From NCBI GenBank assembly GCA_003520315.1, contig DOVA01000019.1, forward strand, positions 1 to 9,108: a stretch of DNA of 9,108 nucleotides, read 5' to 3'. Position 1 is the first letter of the stretch, and the number at the start of each line of letters is the position of its first letter. This DNA comes from Rikenellaceae bacterium. GTDB taxonomy: Bacteria; Bacteroidota; Bacteroidia; Bacteroidales; UBA932. Below are positions 1-7,390 of the stretch, one piece after another. The notes beneath the pieces were generated by a model. That model did no database searches and had not been told where the DNA came from. It worked only from the letters and a program-made list of their open reading frames with translations. A program made the position numbers and the translations under genes.

Positions 1-2265
1 GGATATGATGACCTTGACTGGTCAAAATATATTGAAAGAAACGGTTACAGGCAGGATTACAGTGTAAGCGGAGATGCTGCTACAGAAAAGAGCAGTATGT
101 TTTTCTCAGCAGGATTTCTCGATGAAAAGGGGTATGTTATTTCTTCAGACTTTAGACGTTTCACAGGTCGAGCTAATATCAGCGTAACACCTAAGAAGTG
201 GCTAAAAGCTGGATTCACACTTGCAGGTTCTCATCAGATTTCCAATAATACTACAGGTGACGCAGGCTCTGCTACGACTTATGTAAACCCGTTCTACTAT
301 GCACGAAATATGTCTCCGATTTATCCTGTTTTTGTTCATGATCCTGCTACAGGTGAGTATGTATATGACGAAAATGGAAAGAAAATTTATGACAGAGGTA
401 GTTCATATGCCCGTCCTCAGAACCTTGACCGCCACATTGTTTGGGAGCTTGAGAAAAATATGGACCGAACTTTTAGAAATACTCTGCAAGGACAAGCTTT
501 TACAGATATCACTTTCTTAAAGGATTTCAAACTTTCTATAAAAGGTGACATAAGCCTTAGGAATAGTGAAAATCAGGATTATGACAATGCTGAAATAGGC
601 GATGGTGCAGGAAATAACGGTCGTACTTCACGTACTTTCTACCGTTACAAGAATTACACTTTCCAGCAAATGCTTACTTGGAGCAAAGAGTTTGGAAAGC
701 ACAACGTTGACGTGTTGGCCGGGCATGAAAATTACTCCTGGAACAGAGCGTATACATTTGTTTACAAGACAAATGAGACCTTTGAAGGTGTTCCTGAACT
801 GGTTAATTTCACAAATCTTACTTCAATAGACGGCTATCAGGACAATTACAGACTTGAGAGCTATCTCTCCCGTGCGAGATATAATTATGATCGGAAATAT
901 TTTGTTGAAGCCTCTTTCCGTCGGGATGGTTCATCTCGTTTTTATCCCGACAATCGTTGGGGTAATTTCTGGTCTTTAGGTGGAAGCTGGAGCGTTATGA
1001 AAGAAGATTTTATGGCTCCTTTGCGTGATAAGATTCAATCGTTGAAACTTCGTGCTTCTTATGGTGAGGTAGGTAATGATGCCGGGGTAGATTACTATGC
1101 TTATATGGCTCTTTATACACTTAATCAGAATGCCAACCGTATAGCTGCATATAAAGTGCAGAATGAAGCTAAGAATATAAAATGGGAAACAACCAGTTCT
1201 TTTGGAGTTGCTGTTGAGGGAACATTTTTTGACAGATTAAATGCAACTGTTGAGTATTTCGATAAGCGAAGTAAAGACTTACTCTTCGATGTCAATCTTC
1301 CACTCTCTGCAGGAGCGACCTCTACTTCTTCAGCTGTAGCAACAATTACTCAAAATATTGGATCAGTTTCTAATCGTGGTGTTGAATTGCAATTTGATTA
1401 TGATGTTCTCAGGAAGAAGGATTTAAGATGGAATGTTGGATTGAATGCTACTTTTTTGAAAAACAAGATTGTAAAGCTTCCTGAGCAAAATAGGGAATCG
1501 GGCATTATTTCTGGTACCAAAAAATATTTGGAAGGTCACGGGATATATGATTTCTGGCTGTATCAGTATGTTGGAGTTGACCAGATGACAGGCCGCTGTC
1601 TATATAAACCAAATCTTGAAACATATTATATTGGAGATCCTGTAGAGGGGAAGACTGCCTTCCCATCACAGTGGCTTGTGCAAATAGGCGACAAGTATTA
1701 CACAACAAATACAACTTATTCTGAAAGAAACTGGAGTGGCAGTGCTATTCCTGATGTTTATGGTAGTTTTACAACTTCTCTTAGTTACAAGAATTTTGAT
1801 CTTTCGGCAATATTCACTTACTCAATAGGAGGTAAGACTATTGACTATTCATATCAAAGTTTAATGTCTGTTACAGCTAGTCCTCATGCTCTTCATACAG
1901 ATTTGCTTGGATCATGGAATGGTGTTCCTTCTGGAATGACAGAGAGCTCTCCAAACAGGATTAATCCTGATGGCTTGCCTGTAATTAATTATGAGTTGAG
2001 CACTTACAATAATGCTACCTCTTCTCGTTTTTTGCAGGACGCATCATATCTTGTTATTAAGAATATATCATTGAACTATACACTTCCTTCTACTGTTGCA
2101 AATAAGCTTGATATATCAGCTTTAAGCCTCAATCTCTCAGTAGAGAATCTGGCAACAATTACCTCTCTTAAGGGTATGAACCCTCAGCAGTCTTTTGCTG
2201 GAACGAACGATAATGCATTCGTTACTGCAAGAGTGTTCTCTGTGGGTCTTAATGTTAAACTATAA
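1..2265 (+). CDS. SusC/RagA-family TonB-dependent outer-membrane transporter, 5'-truncated
   Basis: The reading frame is open from base 1 to a TAA stop, giving 754 visible residues; the ATG at 97 is internal, because coding sequence typical of the family (a DYSVSG segment just before FFSAGFLDEKGYV) lies upstream of it. Family hallmarks include YFVEASFRRDGSSRF followed by NRWGNFWS (about bases 898-975) and LRASYGEVGN (bases 1048-1077). SusC proteins are TonB/ExbB/ExbD-energised 22-strand barrels that import oligosaccharides or peptides captured by a SusD lid. The missing N-terminus would hold the signal peptide, the carboxypeptidase-regulatory-like domain, the TonB box and most of the plug; whole proteins are usually about 1000 residues. 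It is followed by its susD partner after 18 bases, certainly in one operon. The protein ends in FSVGLNVKL, with leucine where these barrels usually end in an aromatic residue. The substrate cannot be read from this part. Confidence 0.96.
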   Translation, partial: GYDDLDWSKYIERNGYRQDYSVSGDAATEKSSMFFSAGFLDEKGYVISSDFRRFTGRANISVTPKKWLKAGFTLAGSHQISNNTTGDAGSATTYVNPFYYARNMSPIYPVFVHDPATGEYVYDENGKKIYDRGSSYARPQNLDRHIVWELEKNMDRTFRNTLQGQAFTDITFLKDFKLSIKGDISLRNSENQDYDNAEIGDGAGNNGRTSRTFYRYKNYTFQQMLTWSKEFGKHNVDVLAGHENYSWNRAYTFVYKTNETFEGVPELVNFTNLTSIDGYQDNYRLESYLSRARYNYDRKYFVEASFRRDGSSRFYPDNRWGNFWSLGGSWSVMKEDFMAPLRDKIQSLKLRASYGEVGNDAGVDYYAYMALYTLNQNANRIAAYKVQNEAKNIKWETTSSFGVAVEGTFFDRLNATVEYFDKRSKDLLFDVNLPLSAGATSTSSAVATITQNIGSVSNRGVELQFDYDVLRKKDLRWNVGLNATFLKNKIVKLPEQNRESGIISGTKKYLEGHGIYDFWLYQYVGVDQMTGRCLYKPNLETYYIGDPVEGKTAFPSQWLVQIGDKYYTTNTTYSERNWSGSAIPDVYGSFTTSLSYKNFDLSAIFTYSIGGKTIDYSYQSLMSVTASPHALHTDLLGSWNGVPSGMTESSPNRINPDGLPVINYELSTYNNATSSRFLQDASYLVIKNISLNYTLPSTVANKLDISALSLNLSVENLATITSLKGMNPQQSFAGTNDNAFVTARVFSVGLNVKL

Positions 2266-2283
2266 TTTGTAAAATCATCTGAT

Positions 2284-3810
2284 ATGAAGAATTTGAATAT
2301 AATAGCATGCTTGCTGGCAGCACTTGTTTTGTCTACAAGTTGTGAAAAAGATTATCTTGATACTAAACCAACTTCTGAAACCGCAACTCTTACAATATTT
2401 GAGACGACAGAAGGAGCAGCTCTTGCAGTAAATGGACTGAATAAGCTGACAACAATGCAATATCTTGGTTCTCAGGGTTTCAACGGCGAAGGAACTATAA
2501 AAATGTACTACGGAAACTATCCAGGTAACCACTTTTCAGTCAATCTTCCCGGGTGGTCTTCAGTGATTAACTCACAATATCATGAGAATATTACTTCTAT
2601 TTATCTATATTATCCGTGGTATTATTACTACAGGATAATTGGCAATGCAAATGCCATCATTTTAAACATAGATAATGCGACAGGTCCTCAAAGCGAAAAA
2701 GATTTTATAAAGGCTCAAGCTCTTACATACAGAGCATATTGTTATTTTATGCTTTCGCAGTTGTATTGCGAACCATGGAAGGATTCCAATAATGGGGCAT
2801 CCAAGGGATTAGTACTTCGTCTCGATGCTTCTACAGGTGATATGCCACTTTCAACTTTGGCAGATGTTTATCAGCAGGTTTATGCAGATCTGGATCAGGC
2901 AATAGCTCTATATACTTCTTCAGGATTGGACAGAACAGGTAATTATGAAATGAACAAGGATGTTGCCTATGCTGTATATGCTCGTGCTGCAATTACCCGT
3001 CAGGATTATACTACTGCCAAAACGATGGATGCTAATGCTCGAGCAGATTATCCACTAATGACAAATACCATGTATAGGGCCGGTTTCTATGAACCAAATC
3101 AGGAGTGGATATGGAGTTGCTGGGGTTCTTCAGAGGAGACTCTTTATTTTTACTCTTATTTTGCATATATAGCCTACAACTCAAGTGCAAGTGCAGTTAG
3201 AACCTATCCTAAGTGTATCAGCAAGGAGTTGTATGATAAGATTCCGTCTACAGATATTCGTAAGAGTCTATTTCTTGACCCTACAGGGTATTCATATAAT
3301 ACATCAACAGGTGTTGCAAGTTCTGCATTAAAGACCAGAGCATTTCAACTTTTTCCAAATCTTTATTCAACAGCAACAGTGTACGCATATATGCAATTTA
3401 AGATTGCTTGTGCCGATCTTCCTGGAGTTGGCCATCTGAATAATTTCCGTTCTGCCGAGATGTATCTTATAGAAGCTGAGGCAGAATACTTCCTAAACAA
3501 TCCTACAGGAGCGCAAAACCTTCTGATTGCTTTAAATAAAACAAGTGGACGAGATCCTTCTTATACATGTACAAAGACAGGGCAGGAACTTCTGGATGAA
3601 ATTAAGCTCTATCGTGCTATTGAGCTTTGGGGTGAAGGTTTTGACTGGTTTGACCTAAAACGTTGGGGTGACAGTGTTCAGCGTAAGGGTTTTGCTGCAG
3701 GGGGTAATTTTGTTTCAACCCTCGATGTTACTATACTGCCTAATGAAGCCAATAAATGGACATGGATGATTCCACAAAGAGAGACAGATTACAACAAGGC
3801 AATTAATTAA
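2284..3810 (+). CDS. SusD/RagB-family surface nutrient-binding lipoprotein
   Basis: A complete 508-residue protein, normal length for SusD. The N-terminus is a lipoprotein signal peptide: Lys at residue 3, a hydrophobic stretch, and the lipobox LSTSC with the acylated cysteine at residue 20, so it is anchored in the outer membrane and exported to the cell surface. An early TPR-like region carries the family's aromatic YYYYRIIGNANAII stretch (residues 113-126). Near the C-terminus are AEMYLIEAEAEYFLNN (391-406) and RAIELWGEGFDWFDLKRWG (444-462), both diagnostic of SusD. The end, MIPQRETDYN, matches the usual IPQxE...N finish. SusD caps the SusC barrel and hands substrate to it. Start codon ATG at 2284 is fixed by the signal peptide; there is no clear Shine-Dalgarno, as is usual in Bacteroidetes. 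Aromatic residues are very abundant, consistent with carbohydrate binding, but the ligand is unknown. Confidence 0.96.
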   Translation: MKNLNIIACLLAALVLSTSCEKDYLDTKPTSETATLTIFETTEGAALAVNGLNKLTTMQYLGSQGFNGEGTIKMYYGNYPGNHFSVNLPGWSSVINSQYHENITSIYLYYPWYYYYRIIGNANAIILNIDNATGPQSEKDFIKAQALTYRAYCYFMLSQLYCEPWKDSNNGASKGLVLRLDASTGDMPLSTLADVYQQVYADLDQAIALYTSSGLDRTGNYEMNKDVAYAVYARAAITRQDYTTAKTMDANARADYPLMTNTMYRAGFYEPNQEWIWSCWGSSEETLYFYSYFAYIAYNSSASAVRTYPKCISKELYDKIPSTDIRKSLFLDPTGYSYNTSTGVASSALKTRAFQLFPNLYSTATVYAYMQFKIACADLPGVGHLNNFRSAEMYLIEAEAEYFLNNPTGAQNLLIALNKTSGRDPSYTCTKTGQELLDEIKLYRAIELWGEGFDWFDLKRWGDSVQRKGFAAGGNFVSTLDVTILPNEANKWTWMIPQRETDYNKAIN

Positions 3811-3833
3811 TAACTTATTACCAATAAAAATCC

Positions 3834-3863
3834 AAGGCCGGCTAACAGATTTTAGCCGGCCTT
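3834..3863 (+). terminator. Intrinsic terminator of the susC-susD operon
   Basis: A perfect 12-bp G+C-rich stem (3834-3845 paired with 3852-3863) with a six-base loop begins 24 bases after the susD stop. The 3' arm ends in T bases and runs into TTTCATTTA, so the U tract is short. It separates susC-susD from the convergent slyD gene and could also stop leftward transcripts, since AAGG at the left end gives T bases on the other strand. Confidence 0.85.
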
Positions 3864-3901
3864 TCATTTACCAATTATTTAGAACACATACCTAAACATA
3901 A

Positions 3902-3927
3902 GCTTGAGAATCAAAGCATTCTCAAGC
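3902..3927 (-). terminator. Probable terminator of the tldD-tldE-slyD transcript
   Basis: A perfect 10-bp stem (3902-3911 with 3918-3927) and six-base loop lie seven bases beyond the slyD stop codon on the minus strand. The following minus-strand bases, TTATGTTTA, form only a broken T tract, so it may be a weak terminator or an mRNA 3'-end stabiliser. It is unrelated in sequence to the stem that ends the facing susD transcript. Confidence 0.65.
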
Positions 3928-3933
3928 CTGTTA

Positions 3934-4464
3934 TTAGTTACATCCGCTGCAGCCGGAGCATCCACCTTCGCCGCATGATGTACCTATCTCGCCCATCAAA
4001 CCATGTAATAATTCGCTTTCAGTCGCTTCCCGAATTCCAACAATATTTCCCCTGAAATGTAAATCAGCACCAGCGAAGGGATGATTAAAATTCATTATTA
4101 CTACGTCTTCTCTAATTTCATCTATTGAACCTTGAAGACGGTTTCCATCGGAATCCTGCATAGGAAGAATATTTCCTACTGTTAACAGTCCTTCTTCGAT
4201 TTCTCCATTAATTTTAAAAATATCTTTTGGAAGTTCAATTATGGCATCAGGGTTTTCTTCTCCATAACCTTCAGAAGCTGTCAGAGTAAAATCAAATGAA
4301 TCTCCTATACTCATGTTTGATACATTTTCTTCGAATTTAGGGAGAAGGTATCCGGTACCAAAAATAAACTCAAGTGGTTTGTCTGATGTTACCGTTTCCA
4401 CAATGTCGCCGTCAACCTCAAGGGTATATGAAAGCGATACAACCTTATTTGTCTCAATTTTCAT
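3934..4464 (-). CDS. slyD: SlyD-type FKBP peptidyl-prolyl cis-trans isomerase with cysteine-rich tail
   Basis: A complete 176-residue cytoplasmic protein without a signal peptide. It follows the SlyD plan: an FKBP half with VVSLSYTLEVDGDIVE (8-23), FIFGTGYLLPKFEENV (33-48) and GYGEENPDAIIELPKDIF (66-83); an inserted 'IF' chaperone domain at about 75-120; then the return FKBP strands with NHPFAGADLHF (127-137) and IVGIREATESELLHG (141-155). SlyD catalyses proline isomerisation and holds unfolded chains; in E. coli its His/Cys-rich tail also binds nickel for hydrogenase maturation. Here the tail is short, with Cys164, 169, 172 and 175 but none of the long His-rich run, so metal binding is plausible and a nickel-storage role less so. 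The ATG start aligns with the family N-terminus. It lies 61 bases after tldE on the same strand; no convincing promoter was found in that gap, so read-through from tldD-tldE is likely. Confidence 0.93.
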   Translation of the reverse strand: MKIETNKVVSLSYTLEVDGDIVETVTSDKPLEFIFGTGYLLPKFEENVSNMSIGDSFDFTLTASEGYGEENPDAIIELPKDIFKINGEIEEGLLTVGNILPMQDSDGNRLQGSIDEIREDVVIMNFNHPFAGADLHFRGNIVGIREATESELLHGLMGEIGTSCGEGGCSGCSGCN

Positions 4465-4525
4465 CTGTAATTAAAATTATTTTTAAACTTCTGTTTAACT
4501 GCAAAAATTATGCTACAAAAAATTA

Positions 4526-5863
4526 TTAAAATCCGTTAAAATCGACATCTTCGAACAGTAATGATGGAATAAGCCACCTGTTTGATGTTCTTGGATCGTT
4601 CCCTATCTCAACTATCGAATTCCAGAGAGAAATAATGTTCCCTGTAATATTCATCTCAGAAACAGGAAAAAGACATTCTCCGTTTTCAAAGTAAAATCCT
4701 TCAATTCCAAATGAAAAGTCTCCAGTAGAACTGTTAGAATTTCCACCATTAAATCCGGTTACAAGCACTCCGTTCAAAGATTTGTTAAGCAAAAAATCGA
4801 GATCTTTAATAATTTTACAGTTATTTTCTCCGGCAACATAACATTCAGGCACTGAAGGTGAATCAACTGTGACTGGTAACCCTGTTTTTTTTGAATAGTA
4901 GCTGTTTACAAAGTATGTGTTTATAGTTCCGCAATCAATAATTTTCATGGGTTGGGTTGCAACTCCTTCTGAATCGAAGTATCGTGCTCCAAAAGACTCA
5001 GGCAGATGAGCATCGTCATAGATTTCAAGTAAAGGAGAAAAGACTTTCTTTCCAAGTTTGTTCTGTAAGAAAGAGTTATTTTGCTGGATATTTGCACCAT
5101 TGATAGCACTGATGATCGGAGCTATCAACCTGCTTGAGACAGTATTTTCGACAATCATGTTATATCTGCCGCTTTTTAATTTCTTAGGACCTATCTTTTT
5201 TAAGGCTCTTTCGAGAGCTCTTTCTCCACAGCCTCGGTAGTAAAGTTTGTTAAAAAACAGGGAGCTTTCATACCACCATCCTTCCGGTCTGGCATCTTCT
5301 CTGCCTTTTACAGAGCAATCTGTACTTATTGCAAAATTTGTCTGTTCAGTTTCTCCCATGAAACCCTGAGAATCTATGATAAGGTTATAGTCTTCATAAT
5401 CTGAGAATTCGCTTGTTACATTTAAGATTCTTTCATCTTTACCGAGAATTTCATAATTGCATTCTTTAGCTATATTAATTTTTTGTTCAGTGCTAATATT
5501 GGAATATAATTTATCATATTGTCTCAAATCTTTTCCTCCTCCTCTATAGTACAAATTCTTGTCAGGAAGTCCTCTATCTTTGTCCTCTGTTATTAGTTTA
5601 GTGATTTCTACTCCTTTAGAAATAAAATCGAGAAGGTCTTTCCTGTCCATTTTATTAGTGGAAAAGGTACCGTATTTTCCATCAACATAAAGTTGAAGAA
5701 AAAGAGACGAGCTTGTGGCTTGTTGAAGTCTGTCGAGTTGATCGTTCCTAAAAGTAAAAGTATTTTGACGTGATTCGTTTAAAGTAATTCTGGCATCATT
5801 ACATCCTTTTTCTAAAGCAGTTTCCAATGCAAATTGGGCTGTTGAAATATTATGATTTTTCAT
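4526..5863 (-). CDS. pmbA: TldE/PmbA subunit of the TldD-TldE metalloprotease
   Basis: A 445-residue cytoplasmic protein, close to the roughly 450 of E. coli PmbA. TldE is the non-metal-binding partner in the TldD-TldE heterodimer, which degrades unfolded peptides and, in E. coli, trims microcin B17 precursor and the CcdA antitoxin. As expected there is no HExxxH motif. Recognisable parts are ALEKGCNDARITLNES (16-31), the central DSQGFMGETEQTNF region (164-177) and the C-terminal GFNGGNSNSSTGDFSFGIEG followed by FYFENGE (370-396), which matches the PmbA glycine-rich signature. The start chosen is ATG at 5863: it overlaps the tldD stop as ATGA, has an AGGAGG site nine bases upstream, and gives the family N-terminus. 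A longer in-frame start at 5929 would add 22 residues that merely read tldD out of frame. Translation is probably coupled to tldD so that subunits are made in equal amounts. Confidence 0.93.
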   Translation of the reverse strand: MKNHNISTAQFALETALEKGCNDARITLNESRQNTFTFRNDQLDRLQQATSSSLFLQLYVDGKYGTFSTNKMDRKDLLDFISKGVEITKLITEDKDRGLPDKNLYYRGGGKDLRQYDKLYSNISTEQKINIAKECNYEILGKDERILNVTSEFSDYEDYNLIIDSQGFMGETEQTNFAISTDCSVKGREDARPEGWWYESSLFFNKLYYRGCGERALERALKKIGPKKLKSGRYNMIVENTVSSRLIAPIISAINGANIQQNNSFLQNKLGKKVFSPLLEIYDDAHLPESFGARYFDSEGVATQPMKIIDCGTINTYFVNSYYSKKTGLPVTVDSPSVPECYVAGENNCKIIKDLDFLLNKSLNGVLVTGFNGGNSNSSTGDFSFGIEGFYFENGECLFPVSEMNITGNIISLWNSIVEIGNDPRTSNRWLIPSLLFEDVDFNGF

Positions 5864-7278
5864 TGCTGTACTCCTCCTATTATCAATTTGCTTATCAGTA
5901 CAGAAGGCATTCCGCATGAAACAGGGCAATACTGTTCTTTACCGCATATCCATGCTCCATTGTCGATAATTGAATTATCGGCAACTGCTACAATATCTGC
6001 CAAAGCCATTGGTCCATTCCCAATAATATTTATATCCTTTATTGGCTTTGTGAGTCTTCCGTTTTCGATAAGATTACCTGACTTAACATAAAATGTAAAG
6101 TCTCCGGCTCCTATTTGAACCTGTCCGTTGGAAAAAGTATCTACGTAGATGCCTTTTTTTACTGAAGCGATTATATCTGATTCTTTACTTTTGCCATTTA
6201 ACATATAAGTTGCTCTCATCCTCGGAATAGGCATAAAACGGAATGATTCTCTTCTGCCATTGCCTGTGGGAGCGGTATTATAGAATTTGGCACTTATTCG
6301 GTCATGAAGGTATGAGGTTAAGTATCCCTGTGTTACCATATAGGTTTTTTGTCCGGAGACACCTTCGTCATCAAAATTGACAGCTCCTCTGTTTGAAGTA
6401 ATTGTTCCATCATCGACGACAGATATCTCTTCTGAACAAATTTTTTTCCCAAATTTTTCTGAAAATATTGATATGTTTTGTCGGTTAAAATCTGCTTCGA
6501 AAGAGTGTCCTATGGCCTCGTGGAGAAGGATGCCGGAGCCTCCGGCACCCATTACTACCGGCATTTCACCTCCTTGGGGTATCTCTGCATCAAAAAGAAT
6601 GGAGGTTTTCTCAACCACTTCTTTTGCAATTTCATCGATGAGCTGATGAGTGAGAAATTCAGCTCCCATTCTGAAACTTCTTGAAGAACTTCCATTTTCT
6701 ATCCTTGATCCCTGCTGCATTATTACTGTTACTGAAAGGGTTGCCATGGGTCTTTCATCTGTAAAGAGTATCCCTTCGGAGTTGTAAAAAAGTATCTCTG
6801 TAAGCGATATCGTCAGTTTGCCTAATACTTTATTAACTCTGCTGTCCAGAGAAAATATTTTGTCGTTCAACTCTTTTATATATATACTTCTCGAGGTTAT
6901 GGAACTTTCTTCCCAAGGTACCATTATAGGATAGTGGTTTTTGTTTTCGAGAGGGGTAACATTAATGGCCGGTTCAGACTTTTTACACTCTTTTGCTATA
7001 ATAGAGGCACTTTTTGCAGCATTGACCATCTCCTTCATTGAAGTTATTTCTGTGTAGGCATATCCAGTCCTGTCACCAGCAAGGACTCTTATCCCCATTC
7101 CATAGTCGATATGAGAACCGGCTCCATTGACTTCACCGTCTCTCAATATGAGTTCGTCTACTAATGTATGTTCAAAAAAAAGGTCTGAGTAATCTCCGCC
7201 TTCGGCAAGTGAAATTGTTATTAATTCTTTAAGTTTATCTTCTGTGACTCCAAAAAGTTGCAATAAGCTATGAATCAT
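5860..7278 (-). CDS. tldD: TldD zinc metalloprotease catalytic subunit
   Basis: The protein has 472 residues from ATG at 7278, near the 481 of E. coli TldD. The zinc site HEAIGH is at residues 253-258 (His253, Glu254, His258) in the typical context GSGILLHEAIGHSFEAD. The third metal ligand, a cysteine in the conserved CGK motif, is Cys445. An NTAPTGNGRR segment (334-343) and RMRATYML (353-360) are also typical. With TldE it forms the cytoplasmic peptidase chamber that cuts unfolded or unstructured peptides. A TTG codon at 7308 would add ten residues, but it lies upstream of the expected transcription start of the promoter at 7296-7327, so ATG 7278 is preferred. The leader would be only about 10-15 A+T-rich bases with no Shine-Dalgarno. 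Two extra cysteines (451 and 455) follow the CGK motif. No RiPP precursor or toxin-antitoxin gene is nearby, so a housekeeping role is likely. Confidence 0.94.
   Translation of the reverse strand: MIHSLLQLFGVTEDKLKELITISLAEGGDYSDLFFEHTLVDELILRDGEVNGAGSHIDYGMGIRVLAGDRTGYAYTEITSMKEMVNAAKSASIIAKECKKSEPAINVTPLENKNHYPIMVPWEESSITSRSIYIKELNDKIFSLDSRVNKVLGKLTISLTEILFYNSEGILFTDERPMATLSVTVIMQQGSRIENGSSSRSFRMGAEFLTHQLIDEIAKEVVEKTSILFDAEIPQGGEMPVVMGAGGSGILLHEAIGHSFEADFNRQNISIFSEKFGKKICSEEISVVDDGTITSNRGAVNFDDEGVSGQKTYMVTQGYLTSYLHDRISAKFYNTAPTGNGRRESFRFMPIPRMRATYMLNGKSKESDIIASVKKGIYVDTFSNGQVQIGAGDFTFYVKSGNLIENGRLTKPIKDINIIGNGPMALADIVAVADNSIIDNGAWICGKEQYCPVSCGMPSVLISKLIIGGVQQ
5873..5878 (-). promoter_or_regulatory. 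Strong Shine-Dalgarno site for tldE
   Basis: On the minus strand AGGAGG lies nine bases before the ATG at 5863, inside the last codons of tldD (the Gly-Gly-Val-Gln-Gln end). It decides between the two possible tldE starts. It stands out because tldD, susD and the ammonia-lyase gene have no such site. Confidence 0.75.
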
Positions 7279-7295
7279 GAAAAATTTATTTTTCG

Positions 7296-7327
7296 CAAAG
7301 TAACCCAAAAATTAATTATATCACAAA
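7296..7327 (-). promoter_or_regulatory. Bacteroidetes-type promoter for tldD
   Basis: On the minus strand a -33 box TTTG (7324-7327) is followed after 20 bases by TTACTTTG (7296-7303), one mismatch from the Bacteroidetes -7 consensus TAnnTTTG. Transcription would start near 7290, giving a very short leader before ATG 7278. Spacing and position are right; the -7 box is imperfect. Confidence 0.6.
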
Positions 7328-7338
7328 TTATAAATTTG
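7324..7338. promoter_or_regulatory. 15-base palindrome joining the two divergent -33 boxes
   Basis: CAAATT, three central bases (ATA), then AATTTG form a perfect inverted repeat with six-base arms. The left arm contains the tldD -33 box read on the minus strand and the right arm the -33 box of the ammonia-lyase gene. It may be only two promoter elements placed back to back in A+T-rich DNA, or an operator for a dimeric regulator. Confidence 0.4.
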
Positions 7339-7366
7339 GCAATTTTTCTAATATAAACTATATTTG
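7335..7366 (+). promoter_or_regulatory. Bacteroidetes-type promoter for the ammonia-lyase-fabG operon
   Basis: The -33 box TTTG (7335-7338) is followed after exactly 20 bases by TATATTTG (7359-7366), a perfect match to the -7 consensus TAnnTTTG recognised by the Bacteroidetes primary sigma factor. Transcription would start around 7372, leaving a leader of about 20 bases before the GTG at 7391. Confidence 0.78.
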
Positions 7367-7390
7367 TCGAATTAAAATTACCAGTCTAAA

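Noticed and set aside
97..99. ATG at 97 as the start of the SusC-type gene
   Set aside because: The same frame is open back to base 1 and encodes family-typical sequence there, so the gene is cut by the window edge.
2275..2532. 85-residue reading frame on the minus strand
   Set aside because: It lies antisense to the start of susD, is rich in Cys and Ser from reversed susD codons, and resembles no known protein.
3811..4525. A RiPP precursor peptide served by TldD-TldE
   Set aside because: The gaps of 123 and 61 bases beside slyD hold hairpins or A+T-rich spacer and no credible small reading frame with a leader-core pattern.
4465..4525. A separate promoter for slyD (TAATTTTTG on the minus strand)
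   Set aside because: The box has three instead of two bases between TA and TTTG, and there is no TTTG at the correct distance upstream.
5864..5929. 22-residue N-terminal extension of TldE
   Set aside because: It would overlap tldD by 70 bases, has no ribosome site, and the ATGA start with AGGAGG gives the expected family N-terminus.
6377..6684. Plus-strand reading frames of 68 and 89 residues inside tldD
   Set aside because: They are antisense shadows of the conserved HEAIGH region of tldD.
7279..7308. TTG start adding ten residues to TldD
   Set aside because: It overlaps the tldD -7 promoter box and lies upstream of the predicted transcript start; the ATG at 7278 begins the conserved region.
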